Origin: Niabella sp.
GTDB taxonomy: Bacteria > Bacteroidota > Bacteroidia > Chitinophagales > Chitinophagaceae
Direction: 5' to 3'
Assembly (NCBI GenBank): GCA_017744715.1
Contig: JAGIAT010000006.1
Coordinates: forward strand, 186,001 to 250,000
DNA: 64,000 nt
Positions 33,791 through 43,748 of the stretch are shown here, one piece after another. A program made the translations under genes and the position numbers. The notes below the pieces were generated by a model, which searched no databases, was not told the DNA's origin, and worked only from the letters and a program-made list of their open reading frames with translations. The stretch's first letter is position 1. Each line of letters begins with the position of its first letter.

Positions 33791-35809
33791 ATGAGAACTA
33801 CTTTATTTTCCGTACTGCTGTTTTTGACCTTCTTTTTATTTCGTAGCATCCATGCCCAGGAGGGCCCCAATTTGAAATTTGGCAAGGTTACGGCCGCCGA
33901 CTTCACGCTCCGGTCGCCTGTGGTAGATTCCAATACCAGTGCCGTGGTACTGGCTGATATTGGCAGCTCCCGGATTGAGGGAAACAACAAAGGATGGTTT
34001 TCGCTGATCCATAAGCGTACCACGCGGATCAAAATACTGGATAAGAAAGGCTTCGATGCCGGAAATGTATCTATTGATCTGTATGTATCTCCCGAAAGTG
34101 AGGAAAAACTGTCCGACGTAAAGGGGATTACCTATAATCTGGAGAATGGCACCGTACAGCAAACCAAGCTGGACGCTGCAAATATTTTTAAAGAAAAACA
34201 GAACCGTCACTGGACTTCACGGAAATTCACATTCCCGAACCTGAAGGAAGGATCGATCCTGGAATATACGTATACCATCGAATCGGAGTTTTTGTTCAAC
34301 CTCCGGCCCTGGGAATTTCAGGGGGAATATCCACGGCTGTTTACCCAGTACACCGTATACATTCCCGAGTTCTTCCAGTATGTATTTTTATCACAGGGTT
34401 ATGTGCCGCTGAAAAATACAAAAAAGGATGTCTTTAAAAACTGGTCGGTATCGGAGTCAAACGGAACCCAGGCTACCGAGCATTATTCCCTTTCGGGCTA
34501 TGAAACACAAAATACCTGGACGGCTGCAGATGTTCCCGCATTAAAAGAAGAGCCCTTCACTTCATCCCTTCACAACCATAACTCGAAGATCGATTTCCAG
34601 CTGTCGCAGTACCGTTTCCCTAATGCGGTTAAGGATATTATGGGCAACTGGATTACAGCCAGTGAACAGCTGTTAAAGCATGAAAATTTTGGGGCGGAGA
34701 TCACGCGGCCCAATTTCTGGCTGGGGGATGTGGTAAAGGACGTTGTACCCGCAGGGGCCGGTAACCTGGAAGCCGTGCAGGCACTGTATGCCTATGTAAG
34801 GGATCATTTTACAACCACCCAGTCGAACGGGTTTTATATTTCGGACCAAACCACGTTAAGAGACGTATACCGTAAAAAAAGCGGAACGGCTGCTGAGATC
34901 AATATGCTGCTGATTGCCATGCTGAAGCAGCGGGCCATTACGGCTGATCCATTGTTATTAAGTACCCGCAGCCATGGCTGGGCTAACCCGTTTTATCCGC
35001 TGCTGGAGCGGTATAACTATGTGGTTTGCGCGGCACGGGTAGATGGAAAGACGTATTACCTGGATGCTACAAGGCCCCGTTTGGGCTTTGGAAGATTGCC
35101 GATTGAATGCTATAACGGACCGGGTTTTGTGGTAAGCGCCGCACCGAAGAATGTAAACTTTGAAGCCGATTCATTACGCGAACAAAAAACCACCTTGCTG
35201 TTCCTGATGAACAAGGACGATGGCAAAGGACTGGAAGGCTCTTTCAGCAGCACCCTGGGATATTTTGAATCGTACAAGGTAAGGGATCAGCTGGCAACAA
35301 AGGATATGGATGCCTATTTTAAAGAGATCGAAAAAGGCTATTCCTTTCCGATGAAAATTTTTGACACGGAGATCGACTCATTGAAAAAATTCGATTACCC
35401 GGTTAGTGTAAAATATAAGCTGAGTTTTGACACCGGCGGGGAAGATCTGATCTATCTGAACCCGATGTTTGGAGAAGCCGTAAAGGCCAACCCTTTTACC
35501 TCTGCGGCCCGGAAATACCCGGTGGAAATGCCGTTTACCATGTATGAGCTGTTTGTGCTCAATATGGAACTGCCCAAGGGATATGAAGTGGAGGAACTGC
35601 CCAAATCTACCCGGGTAATGCTCAACGATAAGGAGGGCACCTTTGAATACATCGTCAGTTCCTCCGGGGGGCGGCTGATGCTTCAAAGCAAGATCGATAT
35701 CAAAAAGGCCGTTTTTCAGGCAGATGATTATCAGACATTGCGGGACTTCTTTGGGCATATTGCAAAAAAACACAGCGAACAAGTGGTACTAAAAAAAATT
35801 AAACAGTGA
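33791..35809 (+). CDS. DUF3857/transglutaminase-like protein, catalytic residues missing
   Basis: 672 aa from the Met at 33791, which gives a signal peptide (MRTTLFSVLLFLTFFLF). The N-terminal DUF3857 domain (FKEKQNRHWTSRKFTFPNLK region) is followed by a transglutaminase-like fold (about residues 310-440). Where active members have a GDC motif this one has KSGTAAEINMLL, and the expected FNH reads YNY. The enzyme is therefore probably inactive and structural or regulatory. Its stop overlaps the start of the next, active-looking relative, implying a complex. Confidence 0.85.
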   Translation: MRTTLFSVLLFLTFFLFRSIHAQEGPNLKFGKVTAADFTLRSPVVDSNTSAVVLADIGSSRIEGNNKGWFSLIHKRTTRIKILDKKGFDAGNVSIDLYVSPESEEKLSDVKGITYNLENGTVQQTKLDAANIFKEKQNRHWTSRKFTFPNLKEGSILEYTYTIESEFLFNLRPWEFQGEYPRLFTQYTVYIPEFFQYVFLSQGYVPLKNTKKDVFKNWSVSESNGTQATEHYSLSGYETQNTWTAADVPALKEEPFTSSLHNHNSKIDFQLSQYRFPNAVKDIMGNWITASEQLLKHENFGAEITRPNFWLGDVVKDVVPAGAGNLEAVQALYAYVRDHFTTTQSNGFYISDQTTLRDVYRKKSGTAAEINMLLIAMLKQRAITADPLLLSTRSHGWANPFYPLLERYNYVVCAARVDGKTYYLDATRPRLGFGRLPIECYNGPGFVVSAAPKNVNFEADSLREQKTTLLFLMNKDDGKGLEGSFSSTLGYFESYKVRDQLATKDMDAYFKEIEKGYSFPMKIFDTEIDSLKKFDYPVSVKYKLSFDTGGEDLIYLNPMFGEAVKANPFTSAARKYPVEMPFTMYELFVLNMELPKGYEVEELPKSTRVMLNDKEGTFEYIVSSSGGRLMLQSKIDIKKAVFQADDYQTLRDFFGHIAKKHSEQVVLKKIKQ

Positions 35810-37728
35810 TGAACGGCGTCTTTTGGAGAAGCATTTCCATTTTCCTTATTACAGCGGTATTGCCTGTATGGGCAAAGGCCGAATATCCCGTAAGTGCAAT
35901 ACCGGAGAGCCTGCAAAAAAAGGCGAACCTGGTCAAACGCCTGGATGAAACGACCATAGAAGTGCGGAGTATCGGTAAGGCGATCTGCCGCAGGCATTAT
36001 GTATATACCATTCTCAATGAGGCTGCCGACGATCATGCGGCACTGGTGGTAGCCTATGATAAATTCCGGCTGATCAATGATATTTCCGGTACGCTTTATA
36101 ATGCAGCAGGAAAAAAATTACGATCAGTAAAAAAGAAAGACATCCAGGATGGAAGCGGAACCGATGGCTCCAGCCTGATCACAGACGGGCGATACAAATA
36201 CCATAATTTTTACTATAAAGAATATCCATATACCATCGAATACGATGTGGTAATGGAGTTGAACGGGCTCTTCTACTTTCCGGAATGGATGCCGCAGAGC
36301 GGTCCGAATATTGCGGTAGAAAGCAGCCGGCTCAGTTTTGAAACGCCCAAAGATTATAACCTGCGCTATAAAATGTTTCATTATACCGGAACGCCACAGG
36401 CAAAGGAACTGAAGCATACCAAGACCCTTTCCTGGGAGCTGGGGCCCGTACCGGCCCGCGAGGAGGAAGCATTTGCACCGGAATGGAATCAGCTGGTGAC
36501 CCGGGTGTTAACGGCACCGTCTGATTTTGAGATCGGTGGGTATAAGGGAAATATGGATACCTGGCAGCAGTTTGGAAAGTTTATGACCGCACTTTATGCA
36601 GGCCGCGATGTGCTGCCGGCCGGGATGAAAGCAAAAGTGCAGGAACTTACGGCAGGGTTGAAAACCCGGCAGGAAAAAATTGACACGCTCTACCGCTATA
36701 TGCAGCAAAATGCGCGTTACATCAGCATCCAGTTAGGTATAGGAGGATGGCAGCCCCTGGATGCCACGTATGTGGCCGAAAAGAAATATGGTGATTGTAA
36801 AGCATTGTCGAACTTTATGGTGGCCCTGCTAAAGGAAGCGGGTATCAAAGCGTATTCGGCACTCATCACCGCCGGAACCGATGATAAAGATATTGTGATC
36901 GATTTTCCCTCCAACCAGTTCAACCACGTGATCGTTTGTGTGCCCGGTGTGCGGGACTCCACCTGGCTGGAATGCACCAGCCAAACCGTTTCTCCCGGTT
37001 ATATGGGCAGCTTTACCGGCAACAGGGAGGCCTTATTGATAGATGATGCGGGCAGCCGGCTGGTGCGAACGCCCGCTTACCGCCAGGAGGAAAACACACA
37101 GAGCCGGGTGATTGATGCACAGCTGGATGCTGCCGGTACACTGGATGCTGTGGTTGTAACCCGCTGCACGGGATTGCTGCAGGACGATCTGCACGGCGTG
37201 GTGCATGGTCTTTCAGACGAAGAACAGCAAAAAAGATTACGCAATCATTTTTCGCTTCCCAATTATGAAATCAATGCTTTTGGTTACCGGGAAGCCGGCA
37301 GCAATACGGTTCCTGTCATTACCGAAAAAGTGCAACTGGTATCAAAAAATTATGCAACCATTACCGGGAAGCGCTTGTTTATTGCCCCCAATGTTTTAAT
37401 GGGTAGTACCCGCAAGCTGCCCGATGATGAGCAGCGGAAGGAAGCAATCATTTATCCTTATGGGTTCAAAATGACAGACAGCGTTTCCATCCGGATCCCG
37501 CAGGGCTATGCGATAGAGGCGATGCCGAAGTCCGTAAAAGTGGAGAATGTCTTTGGTGTATATGAGATCCGGTTTGAGTTAAATGCCGGTACGGTTCGTA
37601 TGATCCGCCGGTATGAACGCAACAGTGGCCAATTTTCCGCCAGTGAGTATAAAAAAATGGCGGAATTTTACAATACGGTCTATGCGGCCGACCGGTCGCG
37701 CATGGTGTTGGTAAAAAAAGAAGAATAA
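35809..37728 (+). CDS. DUF3857 transglutaminase-like protein, active-site intact
   Basis: 639 aa, secreted (signal about residues 1-24, ending VWAKA). It has the DUF3857 N-terminal domain then a transglutaminase/protease core: Cys330 in KKYGDCKALSNFM, His373 in NQFNHVIVCV, and WLECT where an acidic third residue is expected. The C-terminal domain of about 200 residues is typical of the family. It begins at the overlapping ATGA of the previous gene. The role is unknown; peptide crosslinking or peptidase activity in the periplasm is likely. Confidence 0.86.
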   Translation: MNGVFWRSISIFLITAVLPVWAKAEYPVSAIPESLQKKANLVKRLDETTIEVRSIGKAICRRHYVYTILNEAADDHAALVVAYDKFRLINDISGTLYNAAGKKLRSVKKKDIQDGSGTDGSSLITDGRYKYHNFYYKEYPYTIEYDVVMELNGLFYFPEWMPQSGPNIAVESSRLSFETPKDYNLRYKMFHYTGTPQAKELKHTKTLSWELGPVPAREEEAFAPEWNQLVTRVLTAPSDFEIGGYKGNMDTWQQFGKFMTALYAGRDVLPAGMKAKVQELTAGLKTRQEKIDTLYRYMQQNARYISIQLGIGGWQPLDATYVAEKKYGDCKALSNFMVALLKEAGIKAYSALITAGTDDKDIVIDFPSNQFNHVIVCVPGVRDSTWLECTSQTVSPGYMGSFTGNREALLIDDAGSRLVRTPAYRQEENTQSRVIDAQLDAAGTLDAVVVTRCTGLLQDDLHGVVHGLSDEEQQKRLRNHFSLPNYEINAFGYREAGSNTVPVITEKVQLVSKNYATITGKRLFIAPNVLMGSTRKLPDDEQRKEAIIYPYGFKMTDSVSIRIPQGYAIEAMPKSVKVENVFGVYEIRFELNAGTVRMIRRYERNSGQFSASEYKKMAEFYNTVYAADRSRMVLVKKEE

Positions 37729-37796
37729 TCGGCCATCCTTTTTATATGTTTCCCTAATGTAAAGACGCCGGTTACAGCACGGGTCTGATAATCGCT

Positions 37797-38816
37797 TTAT
37801 TTAACGGGCCATTTAAAAGCCGCAGGCTGAATGTTTTTATACCAGGTGGTTGCTGCCGGAAGTTCGGGGTTGCAGGCAGCAAAGATCTGTTCCGGTGTAT
37901 ATCGTTTTGCTGCTGCGGCTCCGATATGCTGCGCCCAGGATACCCTTTTGGAAGACGTTGCGCCTGGTCCCTGACTGCCGTATTCCCCGTAATACACTGT
38001 TTTTTCGTTATCGGGGTTGCTCCAGTTATGCCATCCTTCCGGAGCAATGGCCGCGGGCATCTCACAATGGATGAATACCGTTTTGGCGTATGCCCGCCAA
38101 GGGCGGCCCAGGAACAGTTTTTTTACACCGGGGTCTGCCAGCAGCCGGCAACGGGTAAACACCAGTCCGAAAGGTTTCCCTTTTGTAGTGCTTGCCGCGG
38201 TAATGTAGGAACTGGATTTTGCTTTAATAATGCAATGGCTGTAAAGGGCCGTGGCCGGTCCAAAAATAAAATCCGTGGTGCCTTCAATATAACAGTTCCA
38301 AAAAAATTGCCGTGCTGTTTCTCCTCCGTTAAAAATGGTATCCTGGTTACCCATAAACCGGCAGTTCTTAAAAAGCGCCTGATCTGCATCTACATATAAT
38401 GCCAGTGCCTGTCCTACAGGGCCGGCGGCATTTACAAAGGTGATATTTTCTGCAGTGAACCGGTTCCCCGATATTTTGGCGGTATACGAAGTAAAGGTTG
38501 TTAATGAACCCTTACCGGAATAATCATCATAGGTTATAATGGTGCTGTCTACACTTTCCCCGATTAATGTGACATCCGTGTTATTGGCGGGCAGTTCGAT
38601 CTTTTCATTATAAACGCCGTTGCGGATGTAGAGCGTGATGGGGGCCAGGGGATATCCGCGCATCGCCCGGATGGCATCCTGGATCTTTGTAAAATTGCCG
38701 CTGCCGTCCTGGGCCACGGTAAAAACGTACTGATACTTTTCCGGGTTTGCGGTTTGGCCAAGTACAGGAACTATGGCAGAGCAGCAGAACAGGAGTATTG
38801 TAGCGATCAGCTTCAT
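37797..38816 (-). CDS. Pectinesterase (pectin methylesterase)
   Basis: 339 aa from the Met at 38816, chosen for its signal peptide (MKLIATILLFCCSAIVPVLG). It removes methyl esters from homogalacturonan. The right-handed beta-helix family signatures are present: FTKIQDAIRAMRG, MGNQDTIFNGG (first catalytic Asp), EGTTDFIFGPA (second Asp) and LGRPWRAYAKTVF (Arg). It is CE8-type. It follows the pectate lyase gene by 88 bp on the same strand, matching stepwise pectin attack: de-esterify, then cleave. Confidence 0.94.
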   Translation of the reverse strand: MKLIATILLFCCSAIVPVLGQTANPEKYQYVFTVAQDGSGNFTKIQDAIRAMRGYPLAPITLYIRNGVYNEKIELPANNTDVTLIGESVDSTIITYDDYSGKGSLTTFTSYTAKISGNRFTAENITFVNAAGPVGQALALYVDADQALFKNCRFMGNQDTIFNGGETARQFFWNCYIEGTTDFIFGPATALYSHCIIKAKSSSYITAASTTKGKPFGLVFTRCRLLADPGVKKLFLGRPWRAYAKTVFIHCEMPAAIAPEGWHNWSNPDNEKTVYYGEYGSQGPGATSSKRVSWAQHIGAAAAKRYTPEQIFAACNPELPAATTWYKNIQPAAFKWPVK

Positions 38817-38904
38817 ATATGAATGATTGGCGGCGGGTCTGCAGATTTCTTTACCGTGCAAAAGCCGGAAGAAATACCAGTAAAAACGGCCTGATGTTTT
38901 TTGA

Positions 38905-40323
38905 TTATTTATAGTTGACAAGACTGTTAATGTATACTTCAATATTCGCATACCGGGCATCCAGCGTAAAGGCAGCCGCATCCCGTTTATCATCTGCGTT
39001 TAACGCATGTGCTTTTTCCCAGTTATCCGGTATTCCATCCCTATCGGTATCCGCCGGAGCGGGCCCCGGCTTCAGGGATGGCCAGGCAGTTACTGTTTCT
39101 TCATAAGGGGTTCCGTGGGGATAGTTCCCCTGAACATCGATCAATGTTCCCGTACGGTGTCTTACGTTATTAATGATGCGTTCATCCAGGGTATCTCTTT
39201 GGGGCAATACCGCTCCGGCCTGTTCCAGCACGGCATAATATGCATCAACCGCAGGCTGGCGGGGCAGCGCCACCGTATTGAAGGATCGGGCCACAACCGC
39301 GGTTTGCTTATCTGTATCCGTTCCGTTATTGCCCATCCGGATCCCCTTGTAATTATCGCTGGTGATATCCGGGGCTCCGTCAACATAATTGCCGGTTACG
39401 TAATAACGGCCAAAGGGGATCTGTTGCTTTTCTTCCTTATTGGGGTTTACAATCTGGTATCGTACAGAAGGTTTGGTGGCCGGCCCGTATTTGAAATAAT
39501 TGTTTACGATATTATAAGTTCCTCCCTCTCCGCCATAAATATTATTACCGCCCCAGTTGTAGATTACATTGTTCTGAAAGTCTGCCAGCTCTGTAGTGGC
39601 ACCCAGCCTTGCCCCGTTGAACCGCGGGTTGCGGCTGTTGCAGTGGGCAAAAAGGTTGTGATGCGCGCTGAAATGGGCGCCGCCCCAGATACCGCCGTAA
39701 CCATGACGCTCAAAATCACGATCGCCTTGTTCAAAGTGATACGAATAGTTAAGCGGTTCGGACAGGATGTTCCACTGCAGGGTGGTACTGTCTCCCCTGT
39801 AAACAGAACAAACTTCGTCTGTGCTCCAACTCATGCTGCAGTGGTCAATAATAATATTGCTGCGGCCCGAGGCGCCAAGGGCATCATCGGAGCCTCCACC
39901 GTCCTGCATGCCCTTATTTTGATACCGGTCGCCCATCCGGAAGCGCAGAAACCGGATAATGATATGATCGCCGGCCAATATTACCGGCTGGTCTGCCAGG
40001 CAAATACCTCCGCCGGGTGCGGTTTGTCCGGCAATGGTCTTATTACCTTTTATATTTAGCCGGTTTTTTAAATGAATGGTACCCGAAACCCGAAACACAA
40101 TGATCCGGGGCTCATCGGAGCTAACGGCCTGGCGCAGGCTGCCTGCTCCTTCATCATTTAAATGGGTAACGAGGTACACAGGGCCACCCCTGCCACCGCG
40201 GGAATATTTCCCAAAACCTTCCGCACCGGCAAAGGCAATCACAGGCCCGTTTTGGGGGCCGCTTTTCTGTCCGGCGCCACAGAGCACCGTAATGCTGAAG
40301 ATAAGCGTCAATAAGCGGTACAT
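38905..40323 (-). CDS. Pectate lyase (PL1-like)
   Basis: 472 aa with a signal peptide (MYRLLTLIFSITVLCGAG). The parallel beta-helix contains AEGFGKYSRGGRGGPVYLVT, IIIDHCSMSWSTDEVCSVYR and SRNPRFNGARLG, where the Arg may be the catalytic base. The C-terminus has DTDRDGIPDNWEKAHALN, a calcium-binding thrombospondin-type-3-like repeat. It cleaves de-esterified galacturonan by beta-elimination. It heads the two-gene pectin unit and is divergent from the LacI-type regulator, with operator-like palindromes between. Confidence 0.92.
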   Translation of the reverse strand: MYRLLTLIFSITVLCGAGQKSGPQNGPVIAFAGAEGFGKYSRGGRGGPVYLVTHLNDEGAGSLRQAVSSDEPRIIVFRVSGTIHLKNRLNIKGNKTIAGQTAPGGGICLADQPVILAGDHIIIRFLRFRMGDRYQNKGMQDGGGSDDALGASGRSNIIIDHCSMSWSTDEVCSVYRGDSTTLQWNILSEPLNYSYHFEQGDRDFERHGYGGIWGGAHFSAHHNLFAHCNSRNPRFNGARLGATTELADFQNNVIYNWGGNNIYGGEGGTYNIVNNYFKYGPATKPSVRYQIVNPNKEEKQQIPFGRYYVTGNYVDGAPDITSDNYKGIRMGNNGTDTDKQTAVVARSFNTVALPRQPAVDAYYAVLEQAGAVLPQRDTLDERIINNVRHRTGTLIDVQGNYPHGTPYEETVTAWPSLKPGPAPADTDRDGIPDNWEKAHALNADDKRDAAAFTLDARYANIEVYINSLVNYK

Positions 40324-40354
40324 ATATCCAACAGTTTTGCAGCAACAGGCATAC

Positions 40355-40373
40355 CTGTTTCAAACGGAAACAG
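40355..40373. promoter_or_regulatory. Palindrome before pectate lyase
   Basis: CTGTTTC-AAACG-GAAACAG, 7-bp arms with a 5-bp spacer, 31 bp before the pectate lyase start. It could be an operator. It does not share the CAATCG core of the other LacI-like sites, so the binding protein is unclear. The rest of the 302-bp gap 40324-40625 holds a GC-rich stretch and the site at 40562. Confidence 0.4.
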
Positions 40374-40561
40374 CCGGTGATGCCGCCTTTCTCTGAATAA
40401 CACAGAGCATAAACGATTTCCTTTTCTCATATGCCCATTCAATGCTTCAGATCCGCAAAGCCGGGAGCGCCGGCAGCCGGCAGGCTGGCAGTGCAGGTCC
40501 TAACGGATACAAGGTAGGATTATTTTGAAGGGAGCCATCCGTTTGCGGTGCAGTATTTACG

Positions 40562-40583
40562 CAATCGTTGCCGGTAACGATTG
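40562..40583. promoter_or_regulatory. LacI-type operator-like inverted repeat before the regulator gene
   Basis: CAATCGTT-GCCGGT-AACGATTG, 8-bp arms, 42 bp before the LacI-type gene start and inside the pectate-lyase/regulator divergent region. The GCAATCG core is shared with the palindrome at 47556-47577, which supports a common binding protein. Confidence 0.5.
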
Positions 40584-40625
40584 TATAATATCAAGTATAT
40601 TCGCTTACTGATAAGATATGGATAT

Positions 40626-41663
40626 ATGAAACTCAATGCCATTACAATAAAGGATATTGCCAGGGCACTTGGCCTCTCAGCCTCCACGGTTTCAAGGGCA
40701 TTGCGGGATAGCTATGAGATCAGCGAAGAAACCAAGAAGAAAGTAAGGGATTACGCCAATGAGAATAAATATCGCCCCAATCTTGCGGCGTTAAGCCTGC
40801 GCAAAGGAAAATCCCGGTCAATCGGGGTTATTGTTTCAGATATCGCTAATAGTTATTTTAGCCAGATTATCGGTGGTATTGAGTCTGTTGCCAATGAAAA
40901 GGGGTATAATGTGATCATTACCCAAAGTAAGGATTCGGCGGAGCGGGAACAGATGATCGTAAATGACCTCACTTCCCGGTCTATTGACGGGCTGATTGTT
41001 TCACTGGCCGCCGGCACCACGGATTATTCATTGTTTGAAGAGATGATTGACCAGGGTGTGCCGATCGTTTTTATCGATCGCATAGCAGAGCATATTGAAA
41101 CACATAAGGTAACAGCGGATAATTTTACCGGTGCCTATAACGCCGTTGAGCACCTGGCGAAAAACGGGTATAAAAAAATTGCACTGATCGCCAATAACAA
41201 AAATCTTTCCATATCCAGGGAACGGATCGAAGGCTGTATGAAGGCCTTTGAAGAGCTGGGACTGGAGCAGGATGGGAAATGGGTGCAGTTCTGCGCTGCG
41301 GGCGGGTCGGACGACCGGGAGATCGAAAAAGTGATCGCATCATTGCTGGAAATGAAGAACCGGCCCGACGCGTTACTGACCTTATCAGATACCCTTTCTT
41401 TAAAAACGCTCCGCATTTTGAAGCAGAAACAAGTGCGTGTTCCTGAAGAGATCGGACTGATGGGTTTTTCTAACTTCAATAACTCCGAATTGCTGGACCC
41501 GGCCCTTTCAGTGATCTATCAGCCTTCCGTGGAAATGGGTAGCGTGGCTGCCAAACTGCTGCTGGCAGATATTGAAAGCAAGCGCCCGGTAACCAGTTTT
41601 ACCAAACAGGTATTATCCACCCGCATCATCACACGTAAAAGTAGTGCGCCCGCACATTCATAA
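40626..41663 (+). CDS. LacI-family transcriptional regulator
   Basis: 345 aa from the ATG at 40626, chosen because the helix-turn-helix (ITIKDIARALGLSASTVSRA) then starts in the usual place. An extension to 40581 is unlikely. The hinge KYRPNLAALSLRKGKSRSIG is followed by a periplasmic-binding-protein-like effector domain (GVIVSDIANSYFSQIIGGIE). It lies between pectate lyase and uxuA, so a uronate or oligogalacturonate is the likely effector (inference). Operator-like sites occur at 40562 and 47556. Confidence 0.93.
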   Translation: MKLNAITIKDIARALGLSASTVSRALRDSYEISEETKKKVRDYANENKYRPNLAALSLRKGKSRSIGVIVSDIANSYFSQIIGGIESVANEKGYNVIITQSKDSAEREQMIVNDLTSRSIDGLIVSLAAGTTDYSLFEEMIDQGVPIVFIDRIAEHIETHKVTADNFTGAYNAVEHLAKNGYKKIALIANNKNLSISRERIEGCMKAFEELGLEQDGKWVQFCAAGGSDDREIEKVIASLLEMKNRPDALLTLSDTLSLKTLRILKQKQVRVPEEIGLMGFSNFNNSELLDPALSVIYQPSVEMGSVAAKLLLADIESKRPVTSFTKQVLSTRIITRKSSAPAHS

Positions 41664-41709
41664 ATCGCTTATTTTTGAGCGAATCAGTATTTCTAAACGA
41701 TAAAAGAGC

Positions 41710-42888
41710 ATGAAACAAACGCAAAATGCCATGATCCATACCATGCGCTGGTATGGCCCCAATGATCCTGTTAGTTTGAGTGATATAAAACAATCCGGCT
41801 GTACCGGTGTGGTTACGGCCCTGCACCATATACCGGTAGGCGCCATCTGGGAAATTGACGAGATTAATAAGCGCAAACAGGAAGTGGAAGCGGCCGGCCT
41901 TACCTGGGAGGTAATAGAAAGCCTGCCGGTACATGAAGATATAAAAAAGCAGAGCGGTGATTTTGAACACTACATTGAAAACTATAAGCAAAGTCTGCGT
42001 AATGTGGCGGCCTGCGGTTTGCAGGTAGTAACCTATAATTTTATGCCGATCCTCGACTGGATGCGCACCGATATTCATTATACGGTTGCAGATGGAAGCA
42101 AGGCCCTCCGTTTTGAAAAAGCGGCATTCATTGCATTTGATGTATTCCTGCTGAAACGCCCCGGAGCTGCGGCAGACTATACGGCAGCGGAGCTGGAAAG
42201 TGCGGAAAACTGTCTCAAAAAATTAAGTGAGGCTGATAAAGAGACCCTGTATCGCAACACGCTGTTGGGCTTACCGGGAAGCGAGGAGCGTTTTACGGAG
42301 GAGGAGATCCTGAAGGCGTTAAAAACCTATGAAGCGATTGATGCACAAAAATTAAAACAACATTTATTCTATTTTCTGCAGCAGGTAGTTCCTGTGGCTG
42401 AAGCAGCGGGTTTAAAAATGGCGATCCATCCGGATGACCCGCCTTTTCCCATCCTGGGATTGCCCCGGATCGTTAGTACGGAAGCCGATGCACAGGAATT
42501 GATCAATGCCGCTCCGTCTCCGGCTAACGGCCTTTGCTTTTGCACCGGTTCTTACGGCGTGCGTGCAGATAACGACCTGGCCGGAATGGTAGCGCGCCTG
42601 GGCGATCATATCCATTTCCTGCATTTGCGCAGTACCAAAAGAGACGAAGCAGGGAACTTTTTTGAGGCCGATCACCTGGATGGCGATGTAGATATGTACG
42701 CCGTGGTAAAAGAAATTGTAAAGACCATGCGCCGCAGAGGCATACCCATCCATATGCGCCCGGACCATGGGCACCAGATGCTGGACGATCTGAAAAAGAC
42801 GACCTACCCGGGCTATTCGGCAATCGGGCGCCTGAGAGGCCTGGCAGAATTGCGGGGTCTTGAACTGGGGATCCAGCGCAGCATATAA
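41710..42888 (+). CDS. uxuA: Mannonate dehydratase
   Basis: 392 aa. It converts D-mannonate to 2-keto-3-deoxygluconate in the glucuronate branch of uronate catabolism. Typical blocks are [72 protein letters not shown] and [13 protein letters not shown], with the His and Asp residues that bind the metal. It starts 46 bp after the LacI-type regulator and is probably cotranscribed. A strong terminator follows. UxaC and UxuB are not in the window. Confidence 0.96.
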   Translation: MKQTQNAMIHTMRWYGPNDPVSLSDIKQSGCTGVVTALHHIPVGAIWEIDEINKRKQEVEAAGLTWEVIESLPVHEDIKKQSGDFEHYIENYKQSLRNVAACGLQVVTYNFMPILDWMRTDIHYTVADGSKALRFEKAAFIAFDVFLLKRPGAAADYTAAELESAENCLKKLSEADKETLYRNTLLGLPGSEERFTEEEILKALKTYEAIDAQKLKQHLFYFLQQVVPVAEAAGLKMAIHPDDPPFPILGLPRIVSTEADAQELINAAPSPANGLCFCTGSYGVRADNDLAGMVARLGDHIHFLHLRSTKRDEAGNFFEADHLDGDVDMYAVVKEIVKTMRRRGIPIHMRPDHGHQMLDDLKKTTYPGYSAIGRLRGLAELRGLELGIQRSI

Positions 42889-42911
42889 GCAGAGTTGATT
42901 TTTTTATTGAG

Positions 42912-42958
42912 CTCTTTTTCCGGAACTATTGCAAGGCCCGGAAAAAGAGTTTTTTTTT
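42912..42958 (+). terminator. Terminator after uxuA
   Basis: Perfect 12-bp stem CTCTTTTTCCGG / CCGGAAAAAGAG with a 14-nt loop, followed by nine T residues. Confidence 0.92.
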
Positions 42959-43073
42959 AGCGTTCCCGGGTTTAACAGTATGCTCCTGCCGGGATGCGGA
43001 TCCGTGGGGCCGGGGCAATCTATGCCCGTTTTTCAGCCATTATACCCGATTTTTGTATCTTCATCGGCAAGGT

Positions 43074-43748
43074 ATGAGAGCTTTTTTACTGGAAGATGAC
43101 AGCGTTTTGTCCTCGGAGATCTTATTCTATCTCAACGCCCATGCAATAGACTGTGTGGCGGCGGCAGATGGAAAAACATTTCTGGACCGGGCATTTAAGG
43201 AAAAATTTGATGTCTACATTCTCGATATCAATGTGCCATTGGTAAACGGGCTGGATGTTTGTAAAAAAATACGGGAACAGGATGCCGGAACGCCCATCAT
43301 CATTATTTCTGCTTATGATGATATCCTGGAGAAGAAAGAAGCCTTTTTGCGTAATGCAGACGATTACCTGGTAAAACCCTTTGTACTGGAGGAGCTTTTA
43401 TTGCGCATCCATTCCCGGCTGCGCAGTGCTGCCCAAAAAGAAAACAGTTTCCGGATTGTAGTCGAAGACCTTGAAATTTACCCCGATGAGTATAAGGTGT
43501 TCAGAGGCGGGCAGGAAATTCAATTGACGCAGAAGGAGTTTCAGCTGCTGGTACTGCTGGCAAAGGCAAACGGAAGAACCCTTTCCAAACAATACATATC
43601 GGACGAGGTTTGGCAGAACCAGTTCCAAACCACGCACAATACAATAGAAGTGTATATTAATTTCCTGAGAAAGAAAATTGATAAACAGTTTGACGTAAAG
43701 CTGATTCATACCCGCCCAGGTTTTGGCTATTACCTGAAACCGGTTTAA
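43074..43748 (+). CDS. OmpR-family response regulator
   Basis: 224 aa from the ATG at 43074 (MRAFLLEDDSVLSSE). An open extension to 43053 is not needed. Receiver Asp51 in YILDINVP and Lys in YLVKPFVLEE are present. The C-terminal winged helix has QLTQKEFQLLVLLAKANGRT and ends IHTRPGFGYYLKPV. It abuts the histidine kinase gene directly (stop then ATG), so they are translated as a pair. The position next to uxuA hints at, but does not prove, a carbohydrate signal. Confidence 0.92.
   Translation: MRAFLLEDDSVLSSEILFYLNAHAIDCVAAADGKTFLDRAFKEKFDVYILDINVPLVNGLDVCKKIREQDAGTPIIIISAYDDILEKKEAFLRNADDYLVKPFVLEELLLRIHSRLRSAAQKENSFRIVVEDLEIYPDEYKVFRGGQEIQLTQKEFQLLVLLAKANGRTLSKQYISDEVWQNQFQTTHNTIEVYINFLRKKIDKQFDVKLIHTRPGFGYYLKPV

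Noticed and set aside
39007..40059. 350-codon plus-strand frame opposite pectate lyase
   Set aside because: It is antisense to a clearly recognised pectate lyase and its translation matches no family.
40355..40373. Treating the CTGTTTC palindrome as a third LacI operator
   Set aside because: It lacks the CAATCG core seen at 40562 and 47556, so common regulation is not supported; kept only as an unspecified operator candidate.
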